A DNA stretch of 64,000 nt from the NCBI GenBank assembly GCA_002239045.1, contig MPNN01000009.1, forward strand, positions 1 to 64,000, written 5' to 3'. Position 1 is the first letter of the stretch; every line of letters starts with the position of its first letter. Both the position numbers and the translations under genes were made by a program. Under the pieces are notes generated by a model, which was not told the DNA's origin, did not search any database, and was given only the letters and a program-made list of their open reading frames with translations. This DNA is from SAR202 cluster bacterium bin127 (GTDB lineage: Bacteria; Chloroflexota; Dehalococcoidia; Lucifugimonadales; Lucifugimonadaceae). Positions 41,930-48,863 of the stretch are shown piece by piece.

Positions 41930-42169
41930 CTAGCCCTCCCATTTGAGAATCGCATCCTTGCATATGTCCAAAGCACCTAGCAACGGCGCCCTGTAGCCAT
42001 CGGATACGGTCTCCGTATGTGTGACACCGTCCCGGGCTACGACCACCACTGCTACTGCCACCATTTCAATCTGCTCATCCTCCGCCTTGGCCGCCCACTC
42101 GCCCATTGTCATGGTGCATAACTGATGCCGGACCTTCTGGTCCGTGGGAATCTCCACTACCTTGGCCAT
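41930..42169 (-). CDS. Small hypothetical protein
   Basis: 79 residues from the ATG at 42169 with GAAGAGG upstream. Beta-rich with a hydrophobic strand (VAVAVVVVARDGVTHTETV). Immediately before the MuF gene. Unknown role. Confidence 0.5.
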   Translation of the reverse strand: MAKVVEIPTDQKVRHQLCTMTMGEWAAKAEDEQIEMVAVAVVVVARDGVTHTETVSDGYRAPLLGALDICKDAILKWEG

Positions 42170-42171
42170 CA

Positions 42172-42387
42172 CTACATCCTCTTCAGTTTGCTTAGCTGCC
42201 ACTCCTGCAGTTCCACGCGGATGACCTCAAGAGTCTTTTCACGCTGTTCCTCGGGCCTCGAAAGAACTACCGTCATGGTGGCGAGACCCGCGTAGAATAC
42301 GTCCCGCGCTTCCTCCTGAATCTCCTCCGGCATGTCCGTCGCCTCGACGAGTGTGTTGAAGAAGCGTTCCGTCACTTTGTCAGTCAT
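42172..42387 (-). CDS. Small helical protein
   Basis: 71 residues from the ATG at 42387, overlapping the upstream gene by 8 bases; the longer frame to 42492 shadows that gene. All-helical and acidic (MPEEIQEEARDVFYAGLATM). Unknown role. Confidence 0.5.
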   Translation of the reverse strand: MTDKVTERFFNTLVEATDMPEEIQEEARDVFYAGLATMTVVLSRPEEQREKTLEVIRVELQEWQLSKLKRM

Positions 42388-42610
42388 TGGACTGCACCAG
42401 AGGAGCCCTTCGCTTGCTTTCTTCGAATAAAGCCACACGCCAGGAGTCGCCCGCGTTCTTCCTCGGCGTGTTCTTGTCCAACCACTCGTCAATGTCAGCG
42501 GCTAGCCTCCTGTGGTAGGGAGTCGCGAACGGAGACGCAAAGTAGTGGTGTGCTCTTGCCAGAAGCACACGAGCTTCGTGGAGCTTCCAATCCTCTTTCT
42601 TGTCACTCAT
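42380..42610 (-). CDS. Small hypothetical protein
   Basis: 76 residues, helical, basic (LHEARVLLARAHHYFASPFA..ADIDEWLDK). It overlaps its neighbours by 8 bases on both sides. Unknown role. Confidence 0.5.
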   Translation of the reverse strand: MSDKKEDWKLHEARVLLARAHHYFASPFATPYHRRLAADIDEWLDKNTPRKNAGDSWRVALFEESKRRAPLVQSND

Positions 42611-42917
42611 GGGACTGCACCCTCACTGAGATGGTGTTGTGTTCGGAAACCTGTACGAAAGCGACCAGACCCGCACGGGTGTCCACGCGGCGGAACTCCA
42701 TGTCGGGGCGCATGAAACACGTCCACTTGTAGAAGTCCTGCACCACACTACTGGTCAAGTGCGAGGCTGCGAAGAAGTCCTCCACCTCGGCCGCCACGTG
42801 AATCTGGTAGTCAAATGCGTTCAATTGCCTTCCTCCAATTAGGTGCTGGTCCGGTTCTCTTTCATCCGGATTTTGCCAGGTGTTAAGCTCAAGCTGTTCC
42901 AACATTCTCAGTAACAT
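42603..42917 (-). CDS. Hypothetical protein
   Basis: 104 residues from the ATG at 42917; the longer frame to 43073 lies inside the previous gene. Mixed alpha/beta with FDYQIHVAAEVEDFFAASHL and a closing strand VAFVQVSEHNTISVRVQ. Unknown role. Confidence 0.5.
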   Translation of the reverse strand: MLLRMLEQLELNTWQNPDEREPDQHLIGGRQLNAFDYQIHVAAEVEDFFAASHLTSSVVQDFYKWTCFMRPDMEFRRVDTRAGLVAFVQVSEHNTISVRVQSHE

Positions 42918-42918
42918 G

Positions 42919-43287
42919 TCAGTGCTCCTCCGGTTCTGTGCCGTCTGCGATGTAGATGCCCTTTTCGGGGAGCTCCCCACTTTCCTGCGCCTGTGAGATA
43001 CACCCTCCCAGAAACATACCCAGCATTCCGCGCTGCTCCTCCCGTGTCGCGTTGCCGAACCGCTCTCGCACATTGTCCGGGGTACGTATGGGCGCGCAGC
43101 AGGAGAAGTCAGGGCAGCACTCCTCCCGGATGGGATTGTGCAGGGAATTACCCTTCACCCACTCACGTAGCTGGAACTCGATGGATTCGTCCTCCGTCAT
43201 GCCAGCGAAGGGACCTTCTGCGATGGACTTCTCATGCAGCATCTGCTCGGTGGCCGTGCGTTCCTTTACCAACGGGGATTCATCCAT
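42919..43287 (-). CDS. Hypothetical protein with Cys pairs
   Basis: 122 residues from the ATG at 43287, which has CAGGAG eight bases upstream. It includes EECCPDFSCCAPIRTPDNVR, a cluster of four Cys that may bind metal, and an acidic end. First gene after the 43.3 kb hairpin. Unknown role. Confidence 0.5.
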   Translation of the reverse strand: MDESPLVKERTATEQMLHEKSIAEGPFAGMTEDESIEFQLREWVKGNSLHNPIREECCPDFSCCAPIRTPDNVRERFGNATREEQRGMLGMFLGGCISQAQESGELPEKGIYIADGTEPEEH

Positions 43288-43315
43288 CTCACTAGCTCCT
43301 GATTGCCTGTAAAGA

Positions 43316-43366
43316 ACTGGGACCTTCCGCCCCCTTACTTCACGGTTTCCTACGGAAGGCCCCAGT
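43316..43366 (-). terminator. Long imperfect hairpin, terminator or processed RNA
   Basis: ACTGGGACCTTCCG (43316-43329) pairs with CGGAAGGCCCCAGT (43353-43366) with one mismatch, around a 23-base loop. It lies in the 171-base gap after the secreted protein gene at 43459. On the minus strand the stem is followed by TCTTTAC, a short T-rich stretch. Confidence 0.5.
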
Positions 43367-43458
43367 CTAGCGCTTTCGATTTGGGCGCCACCCCATACAC
43401 CGGCCCGATACGGTGCGGTAGCGCGCCGCTCACTCACGGCGCAATCGAGGGCGCGGGG
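43367..43458 (-). other. Noncoding GC-rich gap
   Basis: Rest of the gap between 43287 and 43459. It is GC-rich with several short GCGC-type palindromes; I see no gene or promoter. Confidence 0.5.
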
Positions 43459-43962
43459 TCACTCATCTTCTGCGGCTGCCTCTTCCAACAGACGCCGCAT
43501 TTCCTTCTCAAGTTCCTGCCGGAGGCGTTCCTCCTCGGTCGTAAGACCGGCTGGATTCCACTCGGGAGGATCCATCGCCTCCAACACTCGAACGTTGTCG
43601 AAATGAATGGTCAGCTTGTTGTAGCCGCCGTAGCCCATCAAACACACCCGGTCAGATCTGCCTGGCACTCCGGACATGATCACCCATCCTCCGCTCTTGG
43701 GAGTCTGGAAGAAGCTGAGAGCGCCAGGTGCGAACTGTCCGGTGCCCGTGCGGACGATCTCAAGGAACCCGTGGTTGTCCATGTGCATCTTCATGTTGGA
43801 CACGCTGTCACAATGCAGGCTGTTAAGCGACACCTCGGGTCCTATCGGAATGGTAAGGATGATAGGCGTATTGTCCTCCTCCTCTGCGAAGACGTATGCC
43901 GCCCCGAACGACAACACGCCTACGACCAGAAGCGCTCCAACTATCCACCACTTGCTTTTCAT
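43459..43962 (-). CDS. Secreted or membrane-anchored protein
   Basis: 167 residues. The signal peptide or anchor (about 5-27, WWIVGALLVVGVLSFGAAYV) ends FAEEED. A beta-rich domain follows (about 35-125) with two Cys (LHCDSVSN, DRVCLMGYGG), then a long acidic helix (EEERLRQELEKEMRRLLEEA). GGAGGAGG precedes the ATG. No family recognised. Confidence 0.65.
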   Translation of the reverse strand: MKSKWWIVGALLVVGVLSFGAAYVFAEEEDNTPIILTIPIGPEVSLNSLHCDSVSNMKMHMDNHGFLEIVRTGTGQFAPGALSFFQTPKSGGWVIMSGVPGRSDRVCLMGYGGYNKLTIHFDNVRVLEAMDPPEWNPAGLTTEEERLRQELEKEMRRLLEEAAAEDE

Positions 43963-43963
43963 C

Positions 43964-44044
43964 TTATCCTCCTCCCAATGTCACCAACAAAATGAGCATC
44001 ACCCAAAGGATGATGATCCCCCAGTGCTTCCGCCGAACACTCAT
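43964..44044 (-). CDS. Very small membrane peptide (26 aa)
   Basis: An ATG at 44044 opens 26 codons, MSVRRKHWGIIILWVMLILL then VTLGGG, a basic start and one clear membrane helix, ending just before the next gene. It fills a 114-base gap and lies 30 bases after a TATAGT motif. An AGGG is seven bases upstream. Small hydrophobic phage peptides often alter host membrane proteins; here that is a guess. Confidence 0.45.
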   Translation of the reverse strand: MSVRRKHWGIIILWVMLILLVTLGGG

Positions 44045-44070
44045 ACAAGTGCCCTATGTGGCTGAACACC

Positions 44071-44085
44071 GTTCTACTATACTGC
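44071..44085 (-). promoter_or_regulatory. Possible -10 element CAGTATAGTAG
   Basis: TATAGT at 44081-44076 on the minus strand overlaps the stop of the upstream gene and precedes the 26-aa peptide. It resembles the elements at 35962 and 39872. No clear -35. Confidence 0.35.
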
Positions 44086-44955
44086 GGTACCTCCGTAGGA
44101 CTCTGACTCTTCCTGTGGTAGCTTGCTTCTAGACCACACCTTGGTCGTTTCGTTGTACATGTAGGCGATGGGATCGTAAGGCACCATGCCCTCCACCATC
44201 AAGCGGGTGTCCACGAATACCAAGATGTCCCCTTCTTGGACCTTCCTTGGCAGGACGCCTCTCGCGACGTCCACCAGCGCACAGCTTCCTTGCATGTCAA
44301 CGGGAGGATTGCGAAGCGCCTCGGCTTCATTGAACTCGGACAGTCCTACAGTGAAAGTCTCCGCTGTTCTTTCCAAGGTGCCAGGGATGTCCTTTGCCTC
44401 CTCCCACTTCCAATCCTCGTCCTCGTCCTCGCGTGCGTGCGTGTTTTGTATGGAGTCCATCTTGTACGTCTTCAGCTGCCACACATGCCCAATCCATTCG
44501 AACGTCCATGTCTCGAAGCGTCCTAGTTCTACCTCGTGGACGAACTCTAGGGTGTCCATGGACTTGGCATCGAAAGACACGCTGCTCGTACCCAGTATCC
44601 TCTCTGCACACTTCACAAGCTCGGATTTAGGTCCCAAGCATCCTGCCTCGGACTGACAGTCCCGTAGCGCACGAACCATCCATTCCTTGTGGTCGTGCTT
44701 CAATAGCACAACCCATTCCTTGGGAGCCAACCAATCCCCGATGTCCAGCCTCCGCGCCTCTTCCTTCTTCTGTATGGCCTCGTACGCCCGGAGTCCCATC
44801 TCCGACAGTGCCTTCCAGGTGTCCGGCTGTGGTGCCTTCTCGAAGCGGAACGATGGTGGCCTCCAAGGTGCCTCGTACCCCATGTCTGGAACTCGATGTC
44901 CGCTGTCTACCTCTACGGACACTAGGCTACCTGCTATAGTGATTGTCGTCTTCAT
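44077..44955 (-). CDS. Hypothetical protein
   Basis: 292 residues from the ATG at 44955; the upstream extension lacks a ribosome site. It begins KTTITIAGSLVSVEVDSGHR, with a helical, Trp-rich middle (EWVVLLKHDHKEWMVRALRD) and a C-terminal beta part (EGDILVFVDTRLMVEGMVPY). It may combine a small barrel with a helical domain. No family recognised. Confidence 0.5.
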   Translation of the reverse strand: MKTTITIAGSLVSVEVDSGHRVPDMGYEAPWRPPSFRFEKAPQPDTWKALSEMGLRAYEAIQKKEEARRLDIGDWLAPKEWVVLLKHDHKEWMVRALRDCQSEAGCLGPKSELVKCAERILGTSSVSFDAKSMDTLEFVHEVELGRFETWTFEWIGHVWQLKTYKMDSIQNTHAREDEDEDWKWEEAKDIPGTLERTAETFTVGLSEFNEAEALRNPPVDMQGSCALVDVARGVLPRKVQEGDILVFVDTRLMVEGMVPYDPIAYMYNETTKVWSRSKLPQEESESYGGTAV

Positions 44956-44994
44956 GGCTCCATGGATCCTCGTTTGCCGACTACAGTGTACCAC

Positions 44995-45015
44995 CATTCC
45001 CCTTTAGGGGGAATG
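44995..45015 (-). terminator. Hairpin between small genes
   Basis: CATTCCCC (44995-45002) pairs with GGGGAATG (45008-45015) around a 5-base loop in a 64-base gap. No T run follows on the minus strand, so a weak terminator or RNA-processing stem. Confidence 0.4.
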
Positions 45016-45019
45016 CGGA

Positions 45020-45247
45020 TTACCAGTTTGCGAACGTCATGGCGAAACTAAGCACCACCCACGCTAGTAGCACTTCGAATCCGGCCACTATGAAGATAAT
45101 GACCATCATCTTGTGCGGATCGTGAAATGCAGGCGGGGCGTCCTTCCATACGTCCTTGAGGTGCTGCACGCGACGACGAATGTTGGACACCCGTATGCCA
45201 ATCGCTACTACGAGTATCATTGCGACTAGCTCACCGAATGTGCTCAT
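45020..45247 (-). CDS. Two-helix membrane protein
   Basis: 75 residues with two membrane segments (about 5-20, ELVAMILVVAIGIRV, and 48-70, MVIIFIVAGFEVLLAWVVLS) joined by a basic loop. It overlaps the upstream stop by 4 bases. Holin-sized but far from the lysis end; role unknown. Confidence 0.6.
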   Translation of the reverse strand: MSTFGELVAMILVVAIGIRVSNIRRRVQHLKDVWKDAPPAFHDPHKMMVIIFIVAGFEVLLAWVVLSFAMTFANW

Positions 45248-45582
45248 GTCCTCTCCGGCTTCCGCTTGATGTAGATGCTTCCATCAGCGCACCACACAAG
45301 GATGTCTCCGGACCACACCTCAATATCGCCCTTCGCTGTTCGCAGCCACCAGCGAATACAATATGGTTCGCCTTTCTCAAAACGAATGCGTGGCCATACG
45401 TCCAAGGCGGCATCGTCTCGAAAGAACGCTCCCTCTGGGATACGCCTTACGAGCTTCTTTGGATTCCCCTTGGCTGGAACCATCTCCACCTTCTCTGCTG
45501 CGGCGTGGAGCCAGGAGGGCCATTGAAGCCTGTCAAACGGTCCGGGATCCTCGTCTAGAGTCGACCATTCGTATTCAAACAT
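45244..45582 (-). CDS. Hypothetical protein, Trp-rich
   Basis: 112 residues, many aromatic residues (PSWLHAAAEKVEMVPAK; KGEPYCIRWWLRTAKGDIEV). Predicted beta-rich. Unknown role. Confidence 0.5.
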   Translation of the reverse strand: MFEYEWSTLDEDPGPFDRLQWPSWLHAAAEKVEMVPAKGNPKKLVRRIPEGAFFRDDAALDVWPRIRFEKGEPYCIRWWLRTAKGDIEVWSGDILVWCADGSIYIKRKPERT

Positions 45583-45594
45583 GTCTCACCTTCC

Positions 45595-45810
45595 TCAGCG
45601 GCCGTATCGTCGAGTTCGTTGTTTCCCGCATTGTCCACTTAGATTCACCTTCCTCCTCCACCACCATTCATACACTCGGGGAGCCCAACGCTTGAGCGTG
45701 CAAGGGAAGCACCAAATGTACGCGCGGTACCACTCCCAGGTGCCGGGATCCAGGTAATAGCGTATCCCGGCCTCCCGGCACCTGGTGACAAAGAGCTTCC
45801 GAAAGTTCAC
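45595..45810 (-). CDS. Small basic Trp/Arg-rich protein
   Basis: 71 residues from a GTG overlapping the exonuclease stop (GTGA). Rich in Arg, Trp and Tyr (RAYIWCFPCTLKRWAPRVYE) with a CxxC. Might bind nucleic acid or the membrane; unknown. Confidence 0.5.
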   Translation of the reverse strand: MNFRKLFVTRCREAGIRYYLDPGTWEWYRAYIWCFPCTLKRWAPRVYEWWWRRKVNLSGQCGKQRTRRYGR

Positions 45811-46400
45811 GCGGGATTCAACCCGGACAGTGGCGGCAGGAACAGATTGTGTCCCGGAGCCCTAGGATTGGGCAGGCTCCCTGTCATGCGAATCCAGCAC
45901 GCAAGCTTCCACGTCAGCCGAACGTCCTCCAGGCAGTACGTGATCACCCGTCCGTACCGGCCTCTCTGCCAGTCGATGGGAGCCTGCGCGCCATGCCCCA
46001 CCTTGCCCTGGAGGCCCATCGCCTTGGCGAAGTCGTCCAGCCCGTAGCCCATCTGCTTCTCGCTTTCATACGTCGGCGGGTGACCGTCCGATACCCACGC
46101 TTCCTTGAGGATGTCATAGGTCGTGGTGACCTTCATCCCCTGCGAGGCGCAGAGCTTGTCGTCGAACTGCAGGCCGTTGAAGCTGACGATCAACGGGTCG
46201 TTGAGCACCAACGACTGGAAGTCGTCGAAGTTGCCTCTCGTGAATGCGTGATAGCGTTCCGTCTTGGAATCGTATGCACAGATCACGGAGATGCCCATGC
46301 CCTCGAAATCCCTCCAGCCATCACAGTAGCGAATGTCCGGCAGACGTTCCTCGTTCTTGCCCAGAATCGCCTGCTCGATTTCCACGTCATACACGATCAT
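45807..46400 (-). CDS. DEDDy-type 3'-5' exonuclease (RNase H fold)
   Basis: 197 residues from the ATG overlapping the upstream stop (ATGA); the longer frame to 46514 shadows the membrane-protein gene. ExoI is IVYDVEIEQAI (Asp and Glu), ExoII is IVSFNGLQFDDKL, ExoIII is VITYCLEDVRLTWKL (Tyr-x3-Asp), so all four acidic ligands and the Tyr are present. It is a stand-alone exonuclease related to the proofreading domain of family B polymerases or YprB-type nucleases. Likely in repair or host DNA breakdown. Confidence 0.75.
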   Translation of the reverse strand: MIVYDVEIEQAILGKNEERLPDIRYCDGWRDFEGMGISVICAYDSKTERYHAFTRGNFDDFQSLVLNDPLIVSFNGLQFDDKLCASQGMKVTTTYDILKEAWVSDGHPPTYESEKQMGYGLDDFAKAMGLQGKVGHGAQAPIDWQRGRYGRVITYCLEDVRLTWKLACWIRMTGSLPNPRAPGHNLFLPPLSGLNPA

Positions 46401-46606
46401 CCCCAGTTCCTCCCCATTTGAATCACGAATGACAGCCACGCGACGAATACCACGACTAATACCCCTCCAGCACCCGCCACAAACCACCACGAGGTGAGAG
46501 CTGCGATTCCCCACGCAATCGCCCCGATGATTGCGAGAAAACCGCCCCAGACCAATACGCCACCAATGATGGTGGCGGTGGTCTCCAATGCCTTCCGGAC
46601 GTTCAC
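46397..46606 (-). CDS. Two-helix membrane protein
   Basis: 69 residues from a GTG that overlaps the upstream stop (GTGA at 46606-46603) and ends in ATGA with the exonuclease gene. Two membrane helices (TTATIIGGVLVWGGFLAIIG and WFVAGAGGVLVVVFVAWLSF). The longer 132-residue reading to 46795 adds a polar, low-complexity stretch that merely shadows the previous gene. Confidence 0.65.
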   Translation of the reverse strand: MNVRKALETTATIIGGVLVWGGFLAIIGAIAWGIAALTSWWFVAGAGGVLVVVFVAWLSFVIQMGRNWG

Positions 46607-46803
46607 GTCCGATTCGCCGCCTCGAGCAGACGAATGCGAAGCATTTCCTTGCCCCTCTGACTCGAGGGGATGAAACGCGTCTTCCGCCTCAGACGCCTCT
46701 TGGCGCGAATCTTCGCGTGCTGCTGTGCCGTCCTCGGGCTCTTGCGGCACTTGTGAGTCTTGGTGGGTGCGATAATCCCGCACGAAGGCATCCACACTGT
46801 CAT
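46603..46803 (-). CDS. Small basic protein
   Basis: 66 residues, strongly basic (HKCRKSPRTAQQHAKIRAKR then RLRRKTR), overlapping both neighbours by 4 bases. Looks like a nucleic-acid-binding or ribosomal-type small protein; unknown. Confidence 0.5.
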   Translation of the reverse strand: MTVWMPSCGIIAPTKTHKCRKSPRTAQQHAKIRAKRRLRRKTRFIPSSQRGKEMLRIRLLEAANRT

Positions 46804-47111
46804 TTCACCACCCTCCTGTTTTCATGATCCCATGTGACCGGGATCTCGTTGGTTTCTCCGCATGTGCACTTCCACCTAGAACCGCACAGGATATGCGCCT
46901 TCTTGCCACAGCCCTTGCACATACAAGGGCTACCAGGCACTTCCCTGAAAGGCTCCGTGTGCGGGAAGTCCTTTGCGTTATCCCGCATGATTGCTTGAGC
47001 CACCCACTCGTCGTAGTTCGCGGGGAACCCTTGCAATGGGGATTCCCGCGTGGCTCGATCCGGGAGGTCCATCTCCACGGGTGGTCCGTGCTTGAACAGC
47101 GACCCGGCCAT
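46800..47111 (-). CDS. Zinc-ribbon-like protein
   Basis: 103 residues. The C-terminal third has CMCKGCGKKAHILCGSRWKC and a TCGE turn: Cys pairs in zinc-ribbon spacing. The N-terminal part has a small helix (YDEWVAQAIMRDNAKDF). Unknown role. Confidence 0.6.
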   Translation of the reverse strand: MAGSLFKHGPPVEMDLPDRATRESPLQGFPANYDEWVAQAIMRDNAKDFPHTEPFREVPGSPCMCKGCGKKAHILCGSRWKCTCGETNEIPVTWDHENRRVVK

Positions 47112-47380
47112 TACGCCGTGGCTCGATTCATGGCTCTTGCGAGCTTCTCCATTCGCACGCGGTCACCAACCACCTCCGTCTTCCTGTCCTGCGTGCGACG
47201 TTGCGCGTACGCCTGATTGATCAACCGCGCCGCCTCACCAACGGTCAGAGTCGGTCTGAGAGCGGCCGACAATCCAAGCATCTTCATGTTCTTGCGCTGG
47301 TAGTCGGTTGCCGGGGCGCTGAAACCAAGCGCATGATCGTGCATCGCCTGCCTGCTGTACTGATAAGTGCTGTAAGTCAT
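47111..47380 (-). CDS. Small helical basic protein
   Basis: 89 residues, mainly helical with many Arg, Ala and Gln (LTVGEAARLINQAYAQRRTQ). The stop overlaps the next start by one base. Unknown role. Confidence 0.5.
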   Translation of the reverse strand: MTYSTYQYSRQAMHDHALGFSAPATDYQRKNMKMLGLSAALRPTLTVGEAARLINQAYAQRRTQDRKTEVVGDRVRMEKLARAMNRATA

Positions 47381-47392
47381 CTTCCACTCCCT

Positions 47393-47710
47393 CTAGTCGA
47401 GATGTGCCTTTGGTACCAACCGTCGTTTCTTCTTCGGTGGTGCCTCCTCGGGAAACGCGGCCAGCAGAGCTCGTATGACCAACCTCCACACATTCAACGC
47501 CTCGCGTGGGTAGTCTGTGACGATGCCCCAGCGCAGGGGACTGCGGAGGACCTGCTGGTTCTCAAGCCTCCCCTTACGTCCCACTCGAACGCTGTAATCA
47601 GCACGCTGACCTCGCATGTCCCGAAGACGCTTGTTGCTGATGATCGTCTTGGCGAGCAGAGTCACCTTGCCTGTCATAGCACTGTGCAACTCTACCCTAA
47701 CGACAATCAC
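47393..47710 (-). CDS. Hypothetical protein
   Basis: 105 residues from a GTG that overlaps the upstream stop (GTGA at 47710-47707); a longer in-frame extension to 47854 only covers the preceding gene. Begins MIVVRVELHSAMTGKVTLLA, has a DYSVRVGRKGR strand and a basic C-terminus (PPKKKRRLVPKAHLD). The layout suggests a small beta-barrel with a basic tail. Unknown role. Confidence 0.55.
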   Translation of the reverse strand: MIVVRVELHSAMTGKVTLLAKTIISNKRLRDMRGQRADYSVRVGRKGRLENQQVLRSPLRWGIVTDYPREALNVWRLVIRALLAAFPEEAPPKKKRRLVPKAHLD

Positions 47711-48045
47711 GTTACTATGCGCCCGTCCACCACGAAGGCTCCTCTGCTGGGAGGCGTATACTCGGGGTGTTTCTTGCCCAGTTTGTTCTTCAACTTCTGC
47801 TGCGCTGCCATCACCTGGTTGTGAGGAACTGGTCTTTCCCTGCAAGACCAGCACACCATAATCTCAACCTTGTGATCGATACCCTCCTTGTCGCACACCT
47901 CCCACGCCGGTACCAAAGCGAACGATGCCATAACGGGTATCAACTCACCGCAGATATGGCACGCAGGATTGCACCCCTCCGCCAGGAACAATCTACGGAG
48001 ATCCTCGTTCATGCGACCATGACCCTTGTCGTCTACCAAATCCAC
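47707..48045 (-). CDS. Zinc-finger-like protein
   Basis: 112 residues from the GTG at 48045 with GGGAGG eight bases upstream. NPACHICGELIPV and VEIMVCWSCRER give a CxxC pair set typical of a small zinc domain, as in HNH-related or ribbon folds. Unknown role. Confidence 0.55.
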   Translation of the reverse strand: MDLVDDKGHGRMNEDLRRLFLAEGCNPACHICGELIPVMASFALVPAWEVCDKEGIDHKVEIMVCWSCRERPVPHNQVMAAQQKLKNKLGKKHPEYTPPSRGAFVVDGRIVT

Positions 48046-48048
48046 GAT

Positions 48049-48810
48049 TCATGCCTCCCGATGAATGAGCTTCGTGATCGCCTGACTGAGCAAATGTATG
48101 GCCTCCACACCCTCGATCTTGGAGGCGGTGATTCTGGCGAACTCTGCCAATGCCTCCGCGCGGGTGTCCGCCAGCTTGTCACCACTCAGCATGAGATGCT
48201 CGTTTATCAGATACACCGCGCGAAGCATGGGCACGTTCTTCAGCACCTCGTTCACTTCGTCGTCCGTGTACTTGATAAATGCTCTGTCCGCACCAGGAGG
48301 CCCACCACCAGGAGGTACCTGAAAGTCCTCCCGATACTTGCCGGCGGCCGCCATGAGCAACTCGTATCCCTTATTGGGTTCGGTGCAAAGCTCCGCTGCA
48401 AGGGCCGCCAATACATCCGAGTGGCTGTCGTCGAAGCAGTATCTGCTCAGGTTCAGGGCGTCCTTGAGCATTCGCCCGAGCGTGCGCTGCTGACGGAGCT
48501 TCTTCTGCGTGGTGCTCAACCTCTTCCTGCGCTCGGGCTGGTCGGCTTCGGCTTCCTCTGGGATGATGGTCTTTGCATGCTCGCGCAAGTCCTGCTCATC
48601 CTGTATGCGCGAGTTGATACGAACTGACGCATCTTCGCACATCACCCTAACCTTCTTCAGAGCCTTGTCCATATTGGCGGCACTGGCCATCCAGACGGTA
48701 CAAGACTCCACCATCTCTACCTCGTCATCTTGCACCCTCTCCACCACCAAACTGATACCACAGTGGTTGGTGTGCGGAGTGATATCGAAGAACATTTTTT
48801 GCGACGGCAT
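48049..48810 (-). CDS. Hypothetical helical protein after portal
   Basis: 253 residues. Beta entry (FFDITPHTNHCGISLVVERV), a charged coiled coil (about 75-115), and a helical C-terminal part with a Gly/Pro patch (VPPGGGPPGADRAFIKYTDD). First gene after the portal. Could be a virion or regulatory protein; no family recognised. Confidence 0.5.
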   Translation of the reverse strand: MPSQKMFFDITPHTNHCGISLVVERVQDDEVEMVESCTVWMASAANMDKALKKVRVMCEDASVRINSRIQDEQDLREHAKTIIPEEAEADQPERRKRLSTTQKKLRQQRTLGRMLKDALNLSRYCFDDSHSDVLAALAAELCTEPNKGYELLMAAAGKYREDFQVPPGGGPPGADRAFIKYTDDEVNEVLKNVPMLRAVYLINEHLMLSGDKLADTRAEALAEFARITASKIEGVEAIHLLSQAITKLIHREA

Positions 48811-48863
48811 GACGTACCCCTCTCAGTGCGAGCTTACGAAACGTCTATACCGCCGTCGTGGTG

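Noticed and set aside
46397-46795. 132-residue reading of the membrane gene
   Set aside because: The first 63 codons overlap a better gene in another frame and are low-complexity polar sequence; a coupled GTG start at 46606 gives a compact membrane protein.
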